Origin: Candidatus Dormiibacter sp.
GTDB lineage: Bacteria; Chloroflexota; Dormibacteria; UBA8260
NCBI GenBank assembly: GCA_025450495.1
Contig: JANWHI010000087.1
Span: forward strand, 9,611 to 73,610
DNA: 64,000 bases
Direction: 5' to 3'
In this document: piece after piece, positions 59,840-64,000 of the stretch
How positions within the stretch are numbered: the first letter of the stretch is position 1
Layout: each line of letters opens with the position of its first letter
The notes under the pieces: model-generated
The model's database searches: none
Seen by the model: only the letters and a program-made list of their open reading frames with translations
What the model was told of the DNA's origin: nothing
Made by a program: the position numbers and the translations under genes

Positions 59840-62725
59840 TCAACGCGCGGCAGTCACGGCCTCGCGGATCAGCTCGATGGGATGTCGCGCCACGCGTTGC
59901 GTACCGTGCTCGATCTGCTGGCGACACGACACCCCGGTCGCTGCGATCACCGTGCCAGCGCCCTCCGCCCTGATCGCGGGGAACAGACGCATGCTGCCGA
60001 TCTGCATCGACAGCTCGTAGTGCTCGGCCTCGAAGCCGAATGACCCGGCCATGCCGCAACAACCGGCGTCCACCTCGACCACCGTTGCACCGGGGATGCG
60101 CGACAGCAGCTGCACCGTGGCCGCCGTGCCCGCGAGAGCCTTCTGATGGCAGTGCCCATGGAAGAGGATGCGCCTCCCGGCCAGTGCCGACTCGGCATCG
60201 AGCTTCAGGTGCCCAGCGTCGATCGCCTCGGTCAGCAGATCGTCGACGAGCCGCGCCTGCGTCGCCACGGTGGTCGCGTCAGGGTTGCCCGGTTGCAGGG
60301 TGAGGTGCTCCTCGGTGAGCGTCAGGATGCACGAGGGTTCGACACCGACGATCGGCACCCCCTCGCGCGCCATGCGGCCGAGGCGGGCGGTCATGGCGCG
60401 GGCCTTGCGCGCGGCGTCGTCGAGCCGCCCCTTGGAGATGGCGGCGCGACCGCAACACTGGTCGCCGATCAGCTCCACCCGCCATCCGGCCATCTCCAGC
60501 AGCTCCACGGCGGCGATGCCGATGGCCGGCTCGGTGAACGTGGTGAACGAGTCGGCGAGGAACGCAACGGTGCCAAGCGATGGCGCGGCCGGGCGCGAGC
60601 GCCGGGCGAACCAGCGCAGCACCGTGGTGCGCGCGAACCGCGGCAGCGGCCGGCGCGCGGTCACCCCCAGCGTCCGCTGCATCAGCGCACGGGACCCGGG
60701 CAACGCTGTGATCCAGTTGGACAGCGGCGCGAAAGCCGAGCCGAGCCGGTTGAGCCTGCGCGCCGCGGCGAAGAAGCGCGCCCGCGCCGGCACCCCATGC
60801 GTCGCCTGGTAATGAAAGAGAAACTCGCTCTTCATCGAGGCCATGTCCACGCCGAGCGGGCACTCGCTCTTGCACGCCTTGCACTCCAGGCAGAGGTCGA
60901 GGATCTCGTGCAGCCGCGCATCGCCGAGGGCCGCCCGCGGGTCGGGCCGCGACAGCGCCATGACCAGCGCGTTGGCGCGCCCGCGGGTGCTGTGCTCCTC
61001 CTCGCGCGTGGCCATGTACGAAGGGCACATCACTCCGCTCGACCCCTTGCGGCACACCCCGATGTTCATGCAGCGGTCGGCGGCGCCACGCATGTCACCG
61101 GTCGCGGCAAACGAGAGCCGTGTTGCCAACCTGTGCGCGCGCGGCAGCGCCGGGTCGCGCAGGTTCTCGGTCATCGGCGGCGCGTCGACGATCTTGCCCG
61201 GGTTGAGGCGGCCATCCGGGTCGAAGAGTCGCTTCACCTCGCGCATCGCCTCGTACAGCTCGTCGCCGAAGACGTGACGGTTGAACTCGCTGCGCGCCAG
61301 CCCGTCGCCATGCTCGCTGGAGTTGGCGCCGCCGAACTCTGCCACCAGGTCGCGAATCTCCTCGGCGACCGCGCGCATGGTGGCGACCTCCGCGGGCACG
61401 GTGAGGTCCATGAAGGGACGGATGTGCAGGCAGCCCACCGAGCAGTGGCCGTAGAAGCCGGCCGTCAAACCGTGTGCGTCGAGAACTGCTGCAAACCGCG
61501 CGGCGTACTCGGACAGTCGCGCCGGGTCGACCGCGGTGTCCTCGACGAATGCCACTGGCCGCCGCGCTCCCGTGCTCGCGGCCATCAGCAGTCCAAGCCC
61601 GGCCGAGCGAACCTTGAGGAGCGCACTCGGCTGTGCAGGCGTGGTGGCGCGCAGAATGTGGTAGCCGTGGCCGTGGCGCTGCCAGGTCTGCGCGAGGTTC
61701 TCCACCCCGGCCGACGCTTCCGCGGCCGTGTCGCCGTTGAAGGTGACGAACAGCAGCGCGGCGGGGTCGCCCTCGAGGAGCGAGCCGAGCGCGGCGTACT
61801 CGATCTTCTGCCGCGAGAGGTCGAGGATGGCCTTGTCGATCAGCTCCACAGCGCTCGGAGCGCAGCCGAGCGCGTCCTGCGTGGCCGCGATCGCCTGCGC
61901 GACCGAGGCGAAGTGGCCGACGGCGATCGCCTTGGCCCTGGGCAGCGGCACCAGCCCCACCGTCGCTTCGGTGATCACGGCGAGCGTTCCCTCCGACCCA
62001 ACCACGAAGCGGGCCAGGTCGAACGGCGCATCGGCGGCGAGGCGGTCGAGCCGGTATCCGCCGGCGCGGCGCCAGTACTTTGGGAACCCGGCGGCGATGG
62101 CGGCGCGATGCTCATCGACGAGCCCGGGGAGCCGTTTGTACAGTCGCCCCTCGAGCGTCTCCGCGGCAGCGTGAGTTGTCACCTGCGCGTCATCGAGGGG
62201 CGCGAATGTCGCGCTGCTGGCGTCGCTGAGCACCACATGCAGCGCGCGCACGTGGTCGATGGTCATGCCATACAGGACCGACCCACTCCCCGCGGAGTTG
62301 TTGCCGATCATGCCGCCGATGGTGGCGCGGTTGCTTGTCGACGTATCAGGACCGAAGAGCAGGCCGTGTTGCGCCGCCGCGCGGTTGAGGTCGTCCTGCA
62401 CGACGCCCGGCTGCACCCGTGCGGTGCGCGTCTGAGCATCCACCTCGAGGATCGCGTCCATGTGGCGCGAGGTGTCGAGCACCACGGCGCGGCCGACGGT
62501 CTGGCCGGCGAGGCTGGTGCCCGCCCCGCGCGGCAGCAGGGGGACTGCGTGCTCCGCACACACCGACACCGCCGCGGCGACATCGGCGGCGTCGCGCGGA
62601 AACACCACCGCCAGCGGCTCGATGCTGTACATACTGGCGTCGGTGGAGAAGAGGTGGCGCGTGAAGGCGTCCTCGCGGACGTCGCCCGCCACCGCGCTGC
62701 GCAGCGCGGCCCCGAGGTCGCTCAT
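59840..62725 (-). CDS. FAD/Fe-S 2-hydroxyacid dehydrogenase, YdiJ/D-2-hydroxyglutarate dehydrogenase-like
   Basis: A 961-residue fusion of a GlcD-like FAD domain and a GlcF/GlpC-like Fe-S domain. Residues 1 to about 530 hold the PCMH FAD site (LPRGAGTSLAGQTVG, TIGGMIGNNSAGSGS) and the FAD-oxidase C-terminal domain with GHCSVGCLHIRP. Two 4Fe-4S motifs follow near residues 550 and 611 (CMNIGVC... and CLECKACKSECP), then two CCG domains near 755 (CCGRAAISKG) and 887 (CCGMAGSFG). YdiJ-type enzymes oxidise D-2-hydroxy acids and feed electrons to the membrane. It is the last gene of a minus-strand operon with a crotonase and a CoA-transferase, 16 nt after the crotonase. Confidence 0.92.
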   Translation of the reverse strand: MSDLGAALRSAVAGDVREDAFTRHLFSTDASMYSIEPLAVVFPRDAADVAAAVSVCAEHAVPLLPRGAGTSLAGQTVGRAVVLDTSRHMDAILEVDAQTRTARVQPGVVQDDLNRAAAQHGLLFGPDTSTSNRATIGGMIGNNSAGSGSVLYGMTIDHVRALHVVLSDASSATFAPLDDAQVTTHAAAETLEGRLYKRLPGLVDEHRAAIAAGFPKYWRRAGGYRLDRLAADAPFDLARFVVGSEGTLAVITEATVGLVPLPRAKAIAVGHFASVAQAIAATQDALGCAPSAVELIDKAILDLSRQKIEYAALGSLLEGDPAALLFVTFNGDTAAEASAGVENLAQTWQRHGHGYHILRATTPAQPSALLKVRSAGLGLLMAASTGARRPVAFVEDTAVDPARLSEYAARFAAVLDAHGLTAGFYGHCSVGCLHIRPFMDLTVPAEVATMRAVAEEIRDLVAEFGGANSSEHGDGLARSEFNRHVFGDELYEAMREVKRLFDPDGRLNPGKIVDAPPMTENLRDPALPRAHRLATRLSFAATGDMRGAADRCMNIGVCRKGSSGVMCPSYMATREEEHSTRGRANALVMALSRPDPRAALGDARLHEILDLCLECKACKSECPLGVDMASMKSEFLFHYQATHGVPARARFFAAARRLNRLGSAFAPLSNWITALPGSRALMQRTLGVTARRPLPRFARTTVLRWFARRSRPAAPSLGTVAFLADSFTTFTEPAIGIAAVELLEMAGWRVELIGDQCCGRAAISKGRLDDAARKARAMTARLGRMAREGVPIVGVEPSCILTLTEEHLTLQPGNPDATTVATQARLVDDLLTEAIDAGHLKLDAESALAGRRILFHGHCHQKALAGTAATVQLLSRIPGATVVEVDAGCCGMAGSFGFEAEHYELSMQIGSMRLFPAIRAEGAGTVIAATGVSCRQQIEHGTQRVARHPIELIREAVTAAR

Positions 62726-62741
62726 CAGCCGCGCATGGCCG

Positions 62742-63527
62742 TCATGGCGCTGCTTTCACCGGCCGGGGACGGCGCCGGTGCACGAAGGCGTTGACACCGC
62801 GGATGAAGTCGTGCTGCATGACGCGCGGACCGGCGGACGCGGTGCGCGCCGCGGTTCGCCCCGGGGACTCGACCACGTCGACCGCCTGCTTGGCGGCGCG
62901 GACGGCGGCATCGGACGAGAGCAGGATGGCGGTGATCACCCGGTCGACGCGGTGGTCGAGCTCGTCGCCGGGGACGCACGCGTTGGCCAGGCCGAGCCGC
63001 ACCGCCTCTGCCGCGCCGACCATGCGGCCGGGGTAGAGCAGCTCCCGCGCCACCGAGGCGCCGGCGTGGGCGGCGAGCCGGTTGGCGAACGACGGCGACA
63101 CCAGGATGCCGAGCCGTGCGATCGGCATGCCGATGGATGCGTCGGCGGCAAGGATGCGCATGTCGCAGGCCAGGGCCAGCTGGCAGCCGGCGCCCGCCGC
63201 GGGGCCGCGCACCTTGGCGATCACCGGCACCGGCATCGCCTCGATGGCTGAGCAGGCCGCCTCCATGCGCACGAAGCTCAGCTCGACCTCAGCAGGCGTG
63301 GCCTCGACCCACTCGCGGATGTCCGAGCCCGCCGAGAACCACGCCGCCTCCCCCTCGATGACCACCACGCGCAGGTCCTCGTCCGTCGCCAGCGCGCGCA
63401 TTGCCCACTCGATGCCCGCCCAACCCCCGCTGGTGAGCGCGTTGCGGCGAACCCCGGAGCCAATGGTCACCCGGGCCACGCTGCCGTTCAGCGCCATGGC
63501 CACCACCGGTTCCACCACCGCGCTCAT
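62742..63527 (-). CDS. Crotonase-fold protein lacking both usual catalytic glutamates
   Basis: A 261-residue enoyl-CoA hydratase/isomerase-superfamily protein. The CoA/oxyanion segments WFSAGSDIREW and RGPAAGAGCQLALACD are present. At the two hydratase glutamates the sequence has Gln (GAGCQLA) and Ile (IGMPIARLG), so simple hydration is unlikely; isomerase, hydrolase or C-C lyase chemistry is more plausible. ATG at 63527 overlaps the CoA-transferase stop (ATGA). The longer open frame is shadow of that gene. Confidence 0.88.
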   Translation of the reverse strand: MSAVVEPVVAMALNGSVARVTIGSGVRRNALTSGGWAGIEWAMRALATDEDLRVVVIEGEAAWFSAGSDIREWVEATPAEVELSFVRMEAACSAIEAMPVPVIAKVRGPAAGAGCQLALACDMRILAADASIGMPIARLGILVSPSFANRLAAHAGASVARELLYPGRMVGAAEAVRLGLANACVPGDELDHRVDRVITAILLSSDAAVRAAKQAVDVVESPGRTAARTASAGPRVMQHDFIRGVNAFVHRRRPRPVKAAP

Positions 63528-64000
63528 CGCACCACACCACGCTCGTGCAATGAGGTGACGTCCGCCGCCGAATAGCCGAGCTCGGCGAGGACCTCGTCGG
63601 TGTGCTCGCCGAGCTGCGGCGGGGGCCGTCGCACCGTCGCGCTGTGCCCGGAGAGCTTGACTGGGGATCCCGGCATTCGCAGTGTCCCCGCCGTGGGGTG
63701 CTCGGTGGTGAGCACCATGTCGCGGGCCAGCACCTGGGGGTAGGCGAGCGCTCTGTCGACGGTGTTGATGGCGCCGGCGGGGATGCCGGCGCGCGACAGC
63801 TCCGCGGCCCACTCCGCCGACACCCGCGACGCCAGCGCCGCCTCGACCAACGGGATCAGCTGGGCCCGGTTGACGACCCGGTCGGGGTTGGTGGCGAAGC
63901 GGGCGTCGGCGGCGAGCTCGGGGAGCCCGATGAGCGGGGCGAAGCGCTGCCAGAGGGAGTCGTTGCCCACCGCCACCATCAGGTACCCGTCGGCAGTGCG
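63524..64000 (-). CDS. Family III CoA-transferase (CaiB/BaiF), C-terminal part
   Basis: The visible 158 residues are the C-terminal third of a CaiB-type CoA-transferase, running off the window: TADGYLMVAVGNDSLW at the edge, AGIPAGAINTVDRAL, the GSPVKLSG segment and GEHTDEVLAELGYSAADV near the end. The catalytic Asp lies outside. It is the upstream gene of the operon with the crotonase and the FAD/Fe-S dehydrogenase, suggesting activation of a carboxylic acid, possibly a 2-hydroxy acid. Confidence 0.9.
   Translation of the reverse strand, partial: RTADGYLMVAVGNDSLWQRFAPLIGLPELAADARFATNPDRVVNRAQLIPLVEAALASRVSAEWAAELSRAGIPAGAINTVDRALAYPQVLARDMVLTTEHPTAGTLRMPGSPVKLSGHSATVRRPPPQLGEHTDEVLAELGYSAADVTSLHERGVVR

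Noticed and set aside
60146..62794. An 882-codon open frame on the plus strand
   Set aside because: It is an antisense shadow of the FAD/Fe-S dehydrogenase gene; its translation is low-complexity Arg/Ala/Gly-rich with no family features, as happens in GC-rich coding DNA.
1..64000. Search for tRNA, rRNA, CRISPR, insertion sequences and prophage genes
   Set aside because: No cloverleaf, rRNA segment, regularly spaced repeat array, transposase or integrase was recognised by eye.

Overview
The window is very GC-rich, densely packed chromosomal DNA from a soil-type heterotroph. It has many small catabolic operons joined by 4-bp ATGA/GTGA overlaps, LLM-class flavin oxidoreductases, an SCO6745-family protein, a DUF5709-like protein, lipobox lipoproteins and no outer-membrane proteins. 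This suggests Actinomycetota or a neighbouring phylum such as Dormibacterota/Chloroflexota. The phylum is an inference from gene content only. I saw no rRNA, tRNA, CRISPR array, phage gene or transposase.

Left arm (1-20678). A GntR/FCD regulator faces an acyl-CoA dehydrogenase and a GlcG/HbpS-like gene. Next come an MFS exporter and a complete Dpp/Opp-type peptide importer on the minus strand. Divergent from the importer is a tight plus-strand operon (9037-19780): a heme-oxygenase-like diiron oxidase (HDO), a rubredoxin-like protein, an aldehyde dehydrogenase, a GGT-fold Ntn hydrolase, a RidA-like protein, a fused EtfB-EtfA, a ThDP lyase of the oxalyl-CoA decarboxylase/2-hydroxyacyl-CoA lyase type, a close relative of formyl-CoA:oxalate CoA-transferase and a second aldehyde dehydrogenase. 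An EamA-type permease follows. I infer an uncharacterised catabolic pathway: import of a peptide- or amide-like compound, hydrolysis or oxidation, then formyl-CoA-recycling chain cleavage.

Middle (20805-31408). This part holds a HAD phosphatase, a protein resembling a degenerate metallopeptidase, a MerR regulator with a His/Pro tail beside an ArsB-like permease, and an SCO6745-family gene preceded by a 23-codon YceI-like fragment. A TPP riboswitch precedes a CytX-TenA thiamine-precursor salvage operon. An acyl-CoA synthetase follows, convergent with a CynX-type permease.

Central catabolic cluster (30230-48808). A long minus-strand array starts at 45239: VOC protein, MetE-like protein, DapA-like aldolase, LLM oxidoreductase, LivH-M-G-F and the Liv binding protein, then a second aldolase-LLM pair, SDR, MaoC hydratase, CaiB CoA-transferase, zinc alcohol dehydrogenase and CynX permease. 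A creatininase-like hydrolase, an SDR and a LacI regulator are divergent. A textbook LacI-family operator sits in the divergent promoter and a variant lies upstream of livH, so I infer one regulon for import and breakdown of an unknown organic acid or amide.

Right arm (49002-64000). It contains three large secreted proteins, an MgtE-N/CBS protein paired with an NRAMP-family transporter whose binding site looks magnesium-type, a TetR gene with a clear operator, two small acidic or hypothetical proteins, and a minus-strand operon with a CoA-transferase (cut by the window end), a crotonase-fold protein lacking both usual glutamates, and a YdiJ-like FAD/Fe-S 2-hydroxyacid dehydrogenase.
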